A stretch of DNA of 56,115 nucleotides from Clostridiales bacterium (GCA_004557905.1 SFFH01000049.1:1-56115), one strand, 5' to 3'; counted from the first letter of the stretch, positions 15,616-25,562 are shown. Numbers and translations: made by a program. The notes: a model not told the origin generated them from the letters alone.

Positions 15616-15772
15616 GTGCGGCAGGAAACTGCGCAAAGAATCGTGCGGCGGGCAGGGAACAGCGCTGTTCAGCAAGGCTGTTCGGAAGCGGGTGCGGACA
15701 CTGTCCGCTTTTTTGAATTCTACGAGAACGAACGGCCAATCTGTGAAGTTTTTGTAACATATTGAAAATGCA

Positions 15773-15803
15773 TTGACATTTTGGTACGGGAGGGGGGTAT
15801 ACT
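15773..15803 (+). promoter_or_regulatory. Probable promoter of the cysteine-repeat protein
   Basis: TTGACA (15773-15778) and TATACT (15798-15803), spacer 19 nt, slightly long. The rest of the 300-nt gap 15568-15867 holds two terminators and nothing else I can recognise. Confidence 0.5.
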
Positions 15804-15867
15804 TCATTTTGATCCATCATGACAATTTTTGTTTTGAAATAACAATGGGGAATGGGGGACACAGAAG

Positions 15868-18628
15868 GTGAAAAGAAGAGGACTGTTCGCCCTGCTGGCG
15901 GCAGCGATGCTTGTCACATGCATGGCGGGCGCGCTGGCGGAGGAGACGGGAAGCTGCGAGACGCATAGCTGGAGCAGCGGCGTGTGCACGGTGTGCGGCT
16001 ATGCCTGCGGTCATCAGTGGCAGGCTGCGACGTGCACGGAGCCGAAGACGTGCGAGGTGTGCGGCGAGACGGAGGGCGGCGCACTGGGCCACAGCTGGCA
16101 GGACGCGACCTGCACAACGCCGAGGACGTGCAGCGTGTGCAACGTGACCGAGGGCGGGACGCTGCCCCACAGCTGGAACGACGGCACATGCAGCGAGTGC
16201 GGCGCGTCGTGTCCGGGCCACGACTATCAGCAGACGGGCTCCACCAGCGAGACGAGCTATGAGAAGTGGAACGACACACAGCATAACAAGAAGGTTGCGT
16301 ACTATAAGACGATGACCTGCTCGGTCTGTGGTTACAGCGTTCAGGAGTTTGATCATGAGGAGACCGAGCTTCAGAATCACGCTTGGGAAGACGGCAAGTG
16401 CACATCCTGCGGCTATGTCTGCCAGCATCCGTTTAAGCTGCTGATGCACAACGATAACAAGAGCTGGGAGGAAGAACTGCCGAGCGTGCCGGAGAACGAA
16501 AGCACGCATACCGATTATTACATCATCCACGATGTGTTTGACTGCGCCTGCGGTCTGGAGTTTAAGCCGCCGGAGGAGCCGAACAGCGCGGCGGGCAAGG
16601 CGCATACCTTCGACGGGAACGACCGACGCGACCTGTACGACGCCGAAGACGTGCAGCATCTGCGGCGTGACCGAGGGCGAGGCGCTGGGCCATGACTGGA
16701 AGGACGCGACGTGCACGGAGCCGAAGACGTGCGGTGTGTGCGGCGAGGCGGAAGGCGAGGCGAACGGCCACAGCTGGAAGGCTGCGACGTGCACGGACCC
16801 GAAGACGTGCGGTGTGTGCGGCGAGGCGGAAGGCGAGGCGAACGGCCACAGTTGGAAGGATGCGACGTGTACGGAGCCGAGGACGTGCAGCGTGTGCGGC
16901 GAGACGGAAGGCGAGGCGAAGGGCCACAGGTGGAAGGCTGCGACGTGCACGGAGCCGAAGACGTGCAGCGTGTGCGGCGTAACCGAGGGCGAGGCGAAGG
17001 GCCACAGCTGGCAGGACGCGACCTGCACGGAGCCGAAGACGTGCGGCAGGTGCGGCGTGACCGAGGGCGAAGCGAAGGGCCACGACTGGAGCAACAAGGA
17101 CGGCGTGTGCGCGAACCAATGCGGCGAGACATGCGAGCACAGCTGGAGCGACGGCGAGTGCACGAAGTGCGGCTATGCCTGCGGCCACGACTGGAGCAAC
17201 AGGAATGGCGTGTGCGCGATCTGCGGCATGACGTGCGAACACAGCTGGAGCGATGGCGAGTGCACGGTGTGCGGCTATGGCTGCAGCCATGACTGGAGCA
17301 GCCAGAACGGCGTGTGCCGGATCTGCGGCGAGGTGTGCCGGCATCCGGAGGCCATGCGGACGCTCAACGATAAAAAGAGCTGGGATGATATCGTGACGGC
17401 CACCGCGGACGATGACGCCACGCATACCTATTCCTACACCCGCCACGATGTATATGACTGCGCCTGCGGCATCAGTGAGGTGTATGACGACGCATATGGT
17501 GTCACCATTCCGGGCCAGCCGCACGAATATGTGGACGGCAAATGCGAGGAATGCGATCATGTCTGCAAGCATCCGTTCAGCATGCTGACGTACAACGCGG
17601 AGAAGAGCTGGGACGAGCCGCTGCCGAGCGTGGCGGACGATGACAGCACCCATACCGATCACTACATCATCCACGACGTCTTTGACTGCGCCTGCGGCAA
17701 GGAATTCGTGCCGCCCGCGCCTGAGGGAAGCGCGCCGGGCAAGCCGCACAGCTACGCGGACGGCGTGTGCGCGGACTGCGGCCATGTCTGCACCCATTCC
17801 TCGATTGAAAAGGACGGCGAGGCGATCCGCACGGACGGCGAGGCGGAGTACTTCAACGAGGATGTGCACATTCAGCATTACACCACGGAGCAGAAGATGA
17901 AGTGCGCCCACTGCGGCAGCAGGATGGAGAGCATCCTCGGCAGCGGCAGGGACGGCAGCGTGCTGCATGTGTATGTGAACGACGTATGCGTCTGCGGCGC
18001 GAAGAAGCCGGCAGCCCCGTCGGACGACGACGACAGCACGGGCGGCGGCAGTACAGGCGGCAACGGCGGTAATGGCGGCGGAAATTACACTGGCGCTGTG
18101 CAGGAGCCGGAGACGGATGAAGAGCTCGTCTTTGAGCAGCCGGAGCCCAAGCCCGCCATGGTGGAAAAGCTGGTGGAGACCGTCTCCCAGGCGGAGGCGT
18201 CCGGCAGCGAGGTGAAGGTCGAGGTCGTCGGCGCACAGCAGGTGATGACCGAGACGGAATACGCGCAGCTCAAGACCCTGCCGGCCCAGGAGCAGATTCT
18301 GGTGACGCTTGCGTCCATCGGCTTTGAAGAGGTGGTCAACGCGGCGGTGGAGACGATGAACAATGTCGAGCTGTCCGACAATGCGCTCAAGCTGATGGAC
18401 ACCGTCAGCGCGCGCATGACCGCGGCGAGCACGGAAGAGCGCAAGGAGATGGAGACGAAGCTCGCGAAGTACTTCCCTGTGCGCGAGATCGAGGTGGGCG
18501 GCGTGACCTATCCGTATTTCGTCATGGAGCTTCAGATCGAAGTGGACGGCGAGCTGACGATTCAGCGCTATGGATTCCGCATGGATGAAAACGGCGAATG
18601 GATTTTCGTGATGCTCAACGAGCTTTAA
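15868..18628 (+). CDS. Cysteine-rich tandem-repeat secreted protein, interrupted by one frameshift
   Basis: GTG 15868 starts a signal peptide (RRGLFALLAAAMLVTCMAGALAEE). The mature part is built from repeats of about 24-27 residues of the form ATCTEPKTCxVCGxxEGxxxGHxW, each with three cysteines and a histidine in metal-site-like spacing: two or three copies before and at least six consecutive copies at about 16620-17090, then variant modules (KSWDEPLPSV...IIHDVFDCACG). A Gly/Ser/Asn linker and a helical Cys-free C-terminal domain follow. Near 16606-16615 the frame shifts: one extra G in GACGGGAACG separates the first ORF (to 16695) from the second (to 18628); restoring one base joins them. 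No sortase motif or anchor is seen. Similar repeats occur in clostridial surface proteins; function unknown. The shift lies at the edge of the most repetitive part, so assembly error is plausible. Confidence 0.8.
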
Positions 18629-18648
18629 GGAGACAATAACATCATCGG

Positions 18649-18679
18649 GCGGAGCGTGGAAACATGCTCCGCTTCTTTT
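18649..18679 (+). terminator. Terminator after the cysteine-repeat gene
   Basis: GCGGAGC (18649-18655) pairs with GCTCCGC (18666-18672), followed by TTCTTTT. Confidence 0.8.
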
Positions 18680-18772
18680 CGCCAGCAGGAAATTGTATGG
18701 AAAACCTGAATGCGGGCACCGGATGATCTGATTGGGAAAAGCTGTTCGGAAGCAGAGGCGGCCGCTTTTTCG

Positions 18773-18801
18773 TTGACAAAGCCGCGGCGCTGAATTAAGA
18801 T
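18773..18801 (+). promoter_or_regulatory. Promoter of the three-gene membrane protein operon
   Basis: TTGACA (18773-18778) and TAAGAT (18796-18801), spacer 17 nt. Confidence 0.65.
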
Positions 18802-18829
18802 GGAGGATAGACAATGGGGAGGGATGACC

Positions 18830-20356
18830 ATGGGAAAGGCAGCGGATGGGCTGCGGCGTTTCTGCGTGCGCGCGGCGCTTTGTCTGGCGCTGTGCCTGTT
18901 TGCCGGGCTGACGGCGGCGGGCATGCTCGTCACGGCGCACCTTGGCAGGCAGAGCTGGTCGCACGAGGCGGTCGTCTTCTCCCATGACGCGCTGCCGGCC
19001 ACGCTCGCGCTGACGGCGCTGCTGCTTTTCGCCATGCTCGCGCTGCACCGGCTGCTTCAGCGGTTTGCCGGCGTGAGGCTGAGCGCCGCGCTGCTTTTCG
19101 CGTGGATGTCCGGGACGCTCGTGCTCGTGCTGGGCGCGAACGTCAGCCAGATGTACGACTTCGCCTATGTGCTCGAGGGCGCGGAGCTGTTTGCGGCGGG
19201 CAATTACAAGCCGCTTGCCATCGACTACTTCAACGTCTATTCCTACCAACTGGGCATCTGCCTGCCGATGGAAATCCTCAAACGGCTGCTGCCGGGGATT
19301 GACCTTTCGCAGGTGATGCAGGGGCTCAACGTGCTGTTCTCGGCGGGCACGGCGGGCGCGCTGGCGGCGCTGTGCCAGGTGATCTTCTCGCGGGAGGAGG
19401 CCCGGGCGGCGGTGCTGCTGTATGTGCTGTTTCTGCCGCTGGCCCTGCAGTGCATCTTCGTCTACGGCACGCTGCCGATGCTGATGATGACCGCGCTGGC
19501 GGTACTGTGCTTCGCGCTGTATCTCAAGAAGCGGAGGGCGCGCTTTGGCCTGGCGTATGCCGTGTGCATCGCGCTGGCCTACATGCTCAAGCCCAACGCC
19601 GCGGTGCCGCTGATTGCGCTGGCCATTTGCGCGGCGCTGGATGTGCCGGAGAGCCGGGATTGGAGGCTGCCGGGCTTTGCGGCGCTGAGCGTCGCGCTGT
19701 CCGCGGGGCTGTTGCAGCTGGTGATTGCGCAGTACGAGCTGCGCGCGGGCGTGACGCTCACGGGCGACGTGAGCATGCTGGCCCGCATGGTGATGGGCCT
19801 GCAGCGCGGCGGCGCGCAGGCGGGCTGGTTCAACCGCTACACCGAGCAGTTCTTCCCGCTTGACGTGACGGCGGCACAGGAGCGCGCCGTCGCCTCGGCT
19901 GATCTGGCGGCCCGACTGGCCGAGCTGCGCGCCGATCCGGGCATGGCGCTGGTATTTTTCAGGGACAAGCTGCTTTCCCAGTGGCTGGAGCCGTCCTACG
20001 GCGCGATGTGGTACGGCGATCTGTGCGCGCACACGGGCGTGCTGGCGGAGGGGACGAAGGTAATCTTTACGGACGGCGGCGCGATCCGCGCGGCATTGGA
20101 ACGGTACATGGGCGTGTACCAGAAGATGATGTACGCGCTCTCCTGCGCAGGCCTTGTCAGCCTGCTGCGGGATAAAAAAGCGAATCTCCCGGCGCTTTGT
20201 CTGGCGCTGTGCGCGCTGGGCGGATGCCTGTATCACATGCTCTTTGAGGCCAAGGCGCAGTACATCTACATGTACGCCGTGCTGATGATGCCGGTGGCCA
20301 CGCGCGGGCTGTGCGCGATCGGCAGAGGACTGGGCGTGGGGAGGCACAGCGCATGA
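18830..20356 (+). CDS. Polytopic membrane protein, GT-C glycosyltransferase-like (paralogue 1 of 3)
   Basis: A 508-residue protein with about eleven membrane helices. After the first two helices comes a loop with NVSQMYDFAYVLEGAELFAAG, placed where GT-C enzymes carry their catalytic acidic loop, then YQLGICLPMEILKRLLPG, a KPNAA motif, YELRAGVTL, WLEPSYGAMWYGD and YHMLFEAKAQYIYMYA. The same landmarks recur in the next two genes, so this is a tandem triplication. GT-C proteins move sugars from polyprenyl-phosphate carriers to acceptors outside the membrane; that role is inference from topology. ATG 18830 fits GGGAGGG; an ATG 6 nt earlier is too close to it. The gene overlaps the next by ATGA. 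Confidence 0.8.
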   Translation: MGKAADGLRRFCVRAALCLALCLFAGLTAAGMLVTAHLGRQSWSHEAVVFSHDALPATLALTALLLFAMLALHRLLQRFAGVRLSAALLFAWMSGTLVLVLGANVSQMYDFAYVLEGAELFAAGNYKPLAIDYFNVYSYQLGICLPMEILKRLLPGIDLSQVMQGLNVLFSAGTAGALAALCQVIFSREEARAAVLLYVLFLPLALQCIFVYGTLPMLMMTALAVLCFALYLKKRRARFGLAYAVCIALAYMLKPNAAVPLIALAICAALDVPESRDWRLPGFAALSVALSAGLLQLVIAQYELRAGVTLTGDVSMLARMVMGLQRGGAQAGWFNRYTEQFFPLDVTAAQERAVASADLAARLAELRADPGMALVFFRDKLLSQWLEPSYGAMWYGDLCAHTGVLAEGTKVIFTDGGAIRAALERYMGVYQKMMYALSCAGLVSLLRDKKANLPALCLALCALGGCLYHMLFEAKAQYIYMYAVLMMPVATRGLCAIGRGLGVGRHSA

Positions 20357-21888
20357 GGAGCGTATCTCAAAAGGCGGCAAGATTTCTGACGCTGGCGGCG
20401 CTGATCGTGTTTGCGTGCGTGCTGGCGCTGGTGACCCTCGGCGCACTGGGCACGACGGCCTCGTCGGCCGTGGCCAACAACCGGATGAACCAGCGGGTGA
20501 TGCTGGCGCGCGACGGCTTTGGCGGCCTGACGCTGACGGCGGCGCTGCTGCTGGCCCTTGCTGCCGTGCATGCGTTTTTGCGGCGCCGGGCGGGCAGACG
20601 CGCGTTTGCGGCGGCTCTGGCGCTGTGGACGGCCGCGGCGCTGTGCTTTGTGCTGTCGGTGGGCCTTCTGCCGCGCGCGGACAGCGCGCTGGTGATTGAC
20701 GCGGCGAAGCGCTTTGCCGCGGGCGATTTCAGTCCGCTTGAGGGCGAGTACTTCAGCCGCGTATCCTATCAGCTGGGCATCTGCCTGCCGCTGGAGGGGC
20801 TTGCACGGCTGCTGCCGGGGCTTGACCTGAACCTCCTGATGCAGGCGCTCAACTGCGTGATCAGCGCCGCGCTGATGGCGCTGCTGTGCGGCCTGGCGGG
20901 CGGGCTTTCGGGCGACGCGCGCACATCCGGGGCGGCGGCGCTGCTGTATATGGCGTTTGTGCCGATGCTGCTGTTCAACATGTTCGTCTACGGCGTGCTT
21001 CCCATGCTGCTGTTGTGCGTGCTGGCGATGCGCTGCTTCGCGCGATGCGCGAGGACGGGCGAGCGGCGCTTCGGCGTCCTGTATGCGCTGCTCATTGGCG
21101 CGGCGGCGGCGCTCAAGCCCAACGCGATGATCGTGATGCTGGCGCTGCTGATCTGCGCCGCGGTGCATGCGCTCCAAAGGAAGGACGGCTTTCTGCTGCT
21201 GTGCGCGGCGCTGTCGGCTGTGCTGTGCTTTGCGCTGCCGGCGGGGGTGATCCGGCTGTACGAGCTGCGCGCCGGCGTGACGCTCGCGCCGGACACCGGC
21301 ATGCTGCTGCGCCTGGCGATGGGCATGCAGGATTCGATGATCGCGGCGGGCTGGTACAACGGCGTGATCGAGGAATACTGGCCGCTGTCGGTGACGCCGG
21401 AGATGGAAAAGGCGGCGGCGCTGGAGATGCTCGCCGCGAGGCTGCGGGAATTTGCCGCCGATCCTGCGGGCGCGTGGGCGTTTTTCAAAGAGAAGTGCCT
21501 GACGCAGTGGGCGGAGCCGTCGTACGACATCCTCTGGTACGGCGCGGTCTGCGGAAAGAGCGGCCGCTTCAACGGGCTGGCGCATGCGATCTTCCGCGAC
21601 GGATCTCCTGTGCGCGCGCTGCTGGCGGGATATATGAACATTTTCCAGCAGGCGGCGTATGTGCTCGCGCTGATCGGGACGTGCGGGATGATCAAGGAAA
21701 AAAGAATCGAAGCGGTGCAGCTGATGCTGCCGGTGACGGTTCTGGGCGGCTTTCTGTATCACATGCTCTTTGAGGCGAAGAGCCAGTACATCTACCCGTA
21801 CATGCTGCTGCTTCTGCCGCTGGCGGCGGCGGGAATGGACCTGCTTGCAGGCAGGGCCAGAAACAAAAGGAAGGAATGGCGGGAATGA
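20353..21888 (+). CDS. Polytopic membrane protein, GT-C glycosyltransferase-like (paralogue 2 of 3)
   Basis: A 511-residue paralogue of its neighbours with the same helix layout and motifs (SYQLGICLPLEGLARLLPG, LKPNAMIV, YELRAGVTL, WAEPSYDILWYGAVCG, YHMLFEAKSQYIYPYM). The putative acidic loop reads RADSALVIDAAKRFAAG. Its ATG overlaps the previous stop (ATGA), with GGGGAGG upstream, so translation is coupled. Three diverged copies kept in one operon suggest different acceptors or partners rather than dosage. No glycan carrier genes are adjacent. Confidence 0.8.
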   Translation: MRSVSQKAARFLTLAALIVFACVLALVTLGALGTTASSAVANNRMNQRVMLARDGFGGLTLTAALLLALAAVHAFLRRRAGRRAFAAALALWTAAALCFVLSVGLLPRADSALVIDAAKRFAAGDFSPLEGEYFSRVSYQLGICLPLEGLARLLPGLDLNLLMQALNCVISAALMALLCGLAGGLSGDARTSGAAALLYMAFVPMLLFNMFVYGVLPMLLLCVLAMRCFARCARTGERRFGVLYALLIGAAAALKPNAMIVMLALLICAAVHALQRKDGFLLLCAALSAVLCFALPAGVIRLYELRAGVTLAPDTGMLLRLAMGMQDSMIAAGWYNGVIEEYWPLSVTPEMEKAAALEMLAARLREFAADPAGAWAFFKEKCLTQWAEPSYDILWYGAVCGKSGRFNGLAHAIFRDGSPVRALLAGYMNIFQQAAYVLALIGTCGMIKEKRIEAVQLMLPVTVLGGFLYHMLFEAKSQYIYPYMLLLLPLAAAGMDLLAGRARNKRKEWRE

Positions 21889-23453
21889 ACGGGAAAACGG
21901 AGGAGACAGAACCCTTCTTCATGCACACGAGGACGGCATGGGGTGGCAGGACAGCCCGTTTTCTCAGCGCGTGCGCGCTGGCGCTGTTTCTGCTCATCAT
22001 GGCCGGGCTGGCCTGCAGCGCGCTGGGCATGACTGCGAAGGCCTCCATCGCCATGAATTATCTGAATCTGAGCCTGGATCTTGTGCGCGACCCGGTTGTC
22101 CCCAATCTCCTGCTGACGGCCGCCCTGCTGCTTGTCCTCGCGTGGCTTGTCTGCCTGACGGCCCGGTTCAGGTGGCTTTGGATTGCGCTCTGTGCGGCCT
22201 GGACGGTCGCGGCGATCGGCTTTGTGCTGGGCGGCGGCTTTACGCAGAGAGGCGACAGCTGCATGATCATCTGGGCGGCAGAGTGCTTTGCCTCCGGGGA
22301 CTACTTGCCGATGCAGAGCGAGTATTTCCAGGGCTGTTCCTATCAGCTGGGCATCTGCTTTTTAATGGAGCTGATCAAGCGGCTGCTTCCTTCCGCCAAT
22401 CTGATGCTGCTGATGCAGTGCCTGAACGCGCTCCTTTCGGCGGGCATCATCGCTGCGCTGACGGGGGTGGCTGTCATGCTGCATCGCCGTGAGGGGACAG
22501 AGGCCGCCTCGATGCTGCTGTTTCTGGCCTTCGTTCCGTTCTTCCTGTATACCACATATGTGTACGGCACAACGCCGATGCTGCTGCTGTGCGCATGCGC
22601 CATGCTGTGCTTTACGGGATACACGCACACGCGGCAAAAGAGGCTTGGCCTTGCCTACGCGGTATTTTTGGGCCTGGCCATGGTGCTCAAGCCGAATGCG
22701 CTGGTCCCCGTGATTGCGCTGCTCATCTGCGCAATCCTGTATATGCTGGAAACGGGGGACCGGCGGCTTGCGGCATTTGCGCTGCTGTCCTGTGTGCTGT
22801 GCGCGGCGCTTCCGGCGGCCGTCAATCGCATGTACGAGCTGCGCAGCGGCGTGCTTTTGGGGGACGATATCGCGCTCCTATCCCGCCTGACGATGGGCCT
22901 GCAGGACAGCGAAACAGCCGCAGGCTGGTACAATGCCTATGTGGAACAATTTCTGGCGTCTCATGTCACGGTGGAAGCGGAAAAGGCGCAGGCCATGCGG
23001 GATCTGATGACGCGCCTGGAGGAAATGCGCTGCGACCCCGGCATGACCCTGGCGTTCTTTCGTGAGAAATGCCTGTCGCAGTGGATCGAGCCAGGCTATG
23101 AAATCGTATGGCATGGCTCCATCTGCAGCAAGGAAGGGCGCTTTAACGGACTGGCCAATCTGGTTTTCCAGGAGGGTGAAACCATCCGAATGCTTCTGGA
23201 CGCATATCTGAATATCTTCCAGCAGGCGCTCTATATCCTCATCCTGCTGGGCGGGGTCGATACGATGCGCAGGCGTGAATTCCGTGCTGAGCATGCGATG
23301 ATTCCTGTCATCCTGATCGGCGGATTCTTGTATCACATGCTCTTTGAAGCGAAGGCGCAGTACAGTTATCCCTATGTTGTGATGATGCTGCCGCTGGCGG
23401 CGCGGGGGCTGACAATGATCGGCGCGGGAATCCGGAGAATCCGGAAAAAATAA
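21885..23453 (+). CDS. Polytopic membrane protein, GT-C glycosyltransferase-like (paralogue 3 of 3)
   Basis: A 522-residue third paralogue (SYQLGICFLMELIKRLLPS, LKPNALVP, YELRSGVLL, WIEPGYEIVWHGSICS, YHMLFEAKAQYSYPYV). The acidic loop reads QRGDSCMIIWAAECFASG. It has a longer cytosolic N-terminus than the others (TEETEPFFMHTRTAWGG). ATG 21885 overlaps the stop of paralogue 2 and sits 9 nt after AAGGAAGGA. Its codon use looks less GC-rich than paralogues 1 and 2, which may indicate a different age or origin. Ends at a strong bidirectional terminator. Confidence 0.8.
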   Translation: MNGKTEETEPFFMHTRTAWGGRTARFLSACALALFLLIMAGLACSALGMTAKASIAMNYLNLSLDLVRDPVVPNLLLTAALLLVLAWLVCLTARFRWLWIALCAAWTVAAIGFVLGGGFTQRGDSCMIIWAAECFASGDYLPMQSEYFQGCSYQLGICFLMELIKRLLPSANLMLLMQCLNALLSAGIIAALTGVAVMLHRREGTEAASMLLFLAFVPFFLYTTYVYGTTPMLLLCACAMLCFTGYTHTRQKRLGLAYAVFLGLAMVLKPNALVPVIALLICAILYMLETGDRRLAAFALLSCVLCAALPAAVNRMYELRSGVLLGDDIALLSRLTMGLQDSETAAGWYNAYVEQFLASHVTVEAEKAQAMRDLMTRLEEMRCDPGMTLAFFREKCLSQWIEPGYEIVWHGSICSKEGRFNGLANLVFQEGETIRMLLDAYLNIFQQALYILILLGGVDTMRRREFRAEHAMIPVILIGGFLYHMLFEAKAQYSYPYVVMMLPLAARGLTMIGAGIRRIRKK

Positions 23454-23454
23454 A

Positions 23455-23490
23455 AACAGGGCTTCGCAGCGGAAACTGCGGAGCCCTGTT
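23455..23490. terminator. Bidirectional terminator between converging genes
   Basis: AACAGGGCTTCGCAG (23455-23469) pairs with CTGCGGAGCCCTGTT (23476-23490) with one mismatch, serving the triple operon and the minus-strand membrane gene. Confidence 0.8.
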
Positions 23491-23498
23491 CATGTGGC

Positions 23499-24275
23499 TC
23501 AGCGGCAGAGGACAAACCCGAGTACGCAGAGCGTGAAGCACAGGATGAAGGAGGCAAAGCCGCACAGGAAGATGCCCTGCGGGATATCGCCGGCCATGGG
23601 CGCGTGGGTGTCCGCGCCGTCGCCCGCGATGCCCAGGATACTGAGCAGGCGGCCCTGTGCGCCATGGCCCCTTGTGCGCAGCGGGTTGCGGCCGACCGCG
23701 CCGGCGCACAGCAGCATGAACGCGCAGAAGACGCGCTCCGCAACGCGCTGAACGGCCGCTGCGATGCGCGCGGCAGCGGGCGCCTGCGGCGCGAGCGCGC
23801 ACAGCAGGGTATAACCAAGGCCCAGCGACGGCCCCAGGTACAGCGGCATGCCGGCGGCGCAGAGGATCATCGGCGCGGCGATGCCGCTCACGAACGCGGG
23901 GGCGAGCGACCGGCAGGTCTCGCGTACGAGCGCCTCGTAGGCCGGGATATCGCGGGCGTATTTGCCGGAATCCAGCTCGTCCTTGACCCTTGCGCCTGGC
24001 GGCAGCGCGGACAGGCCGGTGAACGCGGGCGCCATCAGCACCGTGGCGATCACAGGATGGAGTGCGGCGAGCGGCAGAAGCACACCGCCGAGGATGAGCA
24101 GGCAGACGAGCAGCGCGGGCATATCGTCGGTCTGCCCGTTCTTTCGCGTGAAGGCGCGCGCAAACGGCGCATACAGGCGGCGAAGCGCGGCGTCAAGCCC
24201 TTCCCGCGCGCGGGGCAGCGGCAGATACACGCAGCAGGCGAGCAGGAGGGCGGCGGGGACGGCGAAGATGCGCAG
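23499..24275 (-). CDS. Uncharacterised membrane protein
   Basis: About 258 residues with a hydrophobic N-terminal helix (RIFAVPAALLLACCVYLPL), at least four further helices and a charged cytosolic stretch (RVKDELDSGKYARDIPAYEAL). I do not recognise the family; a distant resemblance in layout to CobD/CbiB-type membrane enzymes is too weak to use. The start is odd: AAGGAGGTG at 24290-24282 is ideally placed for CTG at 24275, which gives a normal signal-anchor beginning. The only conventional start upstream is TTG 24302, which would place the ribosome binding site inside the gene. It is upstream-adjacent to tmcAL, on the same strand, with a family C repeat between them. Confidence 0.6.
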   Translation of the reverse strand: MRIFAVPAALLLACCVYLPLPRAREGLDAALRRLYAPFARAFTRKNGQTDDMPALLVCLLILGGVLLPLAALHPVIATVLMAPAFTGLSALPPGARVKDELDSGKYARDIPAYEALVRETCRSLAPAFVSGIAAPMILCAAGMPLYLGPSLGLGYTLLCALAPQAPAAARIAAAVQRVAERVFCAFMLLCAGAVGRNPLRTRGHGAQGRLLSILGIAGDGADTHAPMAGDIPQGIFLCGFASFILCFTLCVLGFVLCR

Positions 24276-24320
24276 GGGAAACACCTCCTTATCCTGAAAC
24301 AAAGCGAACTGCTGGGAACG

Positions 24321-24367
24321 AACTCCCTCAGTCAGCTTCGCTGACAGCTCCCTCAGGAGGGAGCCTT
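24321..24367 (+). repeat. Dispersed palindromic repeat family C, copy 1
   Basis: GAACTCCCTCAGTCAGCTTC followed by GCTGACAGCTCCCTCAGGAGGGAG. It contains the hairpin GTCAGCTTCGCTGAC and CTCCCTCAGGAGGGAG. A longer copy is at 52014-52135. Confidence 0.75.
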
Positions 24368-24374
24368 CATGGCA

Positions 24375-25562
24375 TCATAAAACGACGGGGCTTGTACGGA
24401 AGTCCCGGCCGCTTTGGCGCAGCTCGGGCGACGCGCCCCCCAGCGACCAGAGGTCCTGCGCGCGCACGTCGAGCGCGAAGAGCGGATCGGCGCGGTCATG
24501 GTCGGCGGCTTTGACGATGAGCGGGATGGAGGCGTGCTGCTTGATGGCGCGCAGCAACGGCTGCGCCTCGCGGCGGAAGCCCAGCACGCGCGCATAGGCC
24601 GGCGCGGCATGCTGGCGGGCAAAGGCCTGCGTGACGTCCAGCAGGATGTTCGTGCACAGGCGCGAGAGGCGCGCGTAGGTGTAGCGCTTGGATTTGACGG
24701 CGAGGATCAGCGCGTCGCGGGTGGCGGCCGTCTGCGCGGCGGCGAGGAAGCGGTGATGAAGCCCCTCCTCCATGCCTGCGATCCCGGAGAGCTCTTCTGC
24801 GGTCATCGTGCGCAGGCGGTAGAGCAGCGCCTGAGTGAGCGCCTCCTCCTCGTGCACGTCGCCGCGGGCCTCGGCGGCTTCAAGCAGCGCCGGGCAGGGG
24901 ACGGACGCGGCCGCGCCGGACAGATCACCCCGGGAGAGAGCGGCACGGATGGCCGTCGCGCTGGGGAGCGCGCCCAGCGACGCGTCGTGATAGCCGCAGC
25001 CCTCGCGCGCGACGGGCACGGGCGTGATGCTGCCGGGCAGCGCGCGCAGGTACTCCATCGCCAGCGCGGCGTTCGGGCAGGCGGCGATGTCCGCCAGGCC
25101 GTCCATGCCGCTGGCCTGCTGCGCGGCCAGCGCGCGGGCGCGGGGATAGGGCAGGCCGCGGTCAAGATGCTCGCGCAGCGCCCGGCGGAATTCGGGCGGC
25201 TCCTGCGAAAATGCCTGCGCGGCGCGGGCAAGCTGCGGCAGGGCCTCCGCCTCGCAGCCGAAGGACAGGTGCGTGACCACGCCGAGGGCGGAAAGCAGAG
25301 CGACACCCCCGGCGGCGAACTCCGGCGCGGGCGCGCCGCAAAAGCGCGCGGGCAGCTCGAGCACCAGGTCGCAGCCGTTCATGAGCGCCATTTTTGCGCG
25401 GGTCCACTTGTCGTGCCGGGCGAAGCTGCCGCGCTGGGTGACGCAGCCGCTCATCACGCAGACCACATAATCCGCGCCGGACAGGGCTCGCGCGCGCTCA
25501 AGGTGCAGCGCGTGCCCCCCGTGGAACGGATTGTATTCGCAGATGACGCCGCAGACCCGCAT
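24375..25562 (-). CDS. tmcAL: tRNA(Met) cytidine acetate ligase (TmcAL, YlbM family)
   Basis: A 395-residue nucleotidyltransferase-fold enzyme that makes N4-acetylcytidine at the wobble base of elongator tRNA-Met from acetate and ATP via acetyl-AMP. The N-terminal ICEYNPFHGGHALHL contains the HxGH ATP-binding motif (His14, His17), followed by VMSGCVTQRG, KMALMNGCDLVLELP and PSATAIRAAL. Length matches the family. Upstream and divergent is ackA, then yceD and rpmF, an arrangement in which ylbM is commonly found near ylbN/rpmF in Bacillota. The acetate kinase neighbour links it to acetate, its substrate. ATG 25562 follows AAAGGAG. Confidence 0.93.
   Translation of the reverse strand: MRVCGVICEYNPFHGGHALHLERARALSGADYVVCVMSGCVTQRGSFARHDKWTRAKMALMNGCDLVLELPARFCGAPAPEFAAGGVALLSALGVVTHLSFGCEAEALPQLARAAQAFSQEPPEFRRALREHLDRGLPYPRARALAAQQASGMDGLADIAACPNAALAMEYLRALPGSITPVPVAREGCGYHDASLGALPSATAIRAALSRGDLSGAAASVPCPALLEAAEARGDVHEEEALTQALLYRLRTMTAEELSGIAGMEEGLHHRFLAAAQTAATRDALILAVKSKRYTYARLSRLCTNILLDVTQAFARQHAAPAYARVLGFRREAQPLLRAIKQHASIPLIVKAADHDRADPLFALDVRAQDLWSLGGASPELRQSGRDFRTSPVVL

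Noticed and set aside
16562..20446. A 1294-codon open frame on the minus strand
   Set aside because: It lies opposite the cysteine-repeat gene and the first GT-C-like gene, has Arg/His/Ala-biased composition and no start signals. It is a GC-driven shadow.
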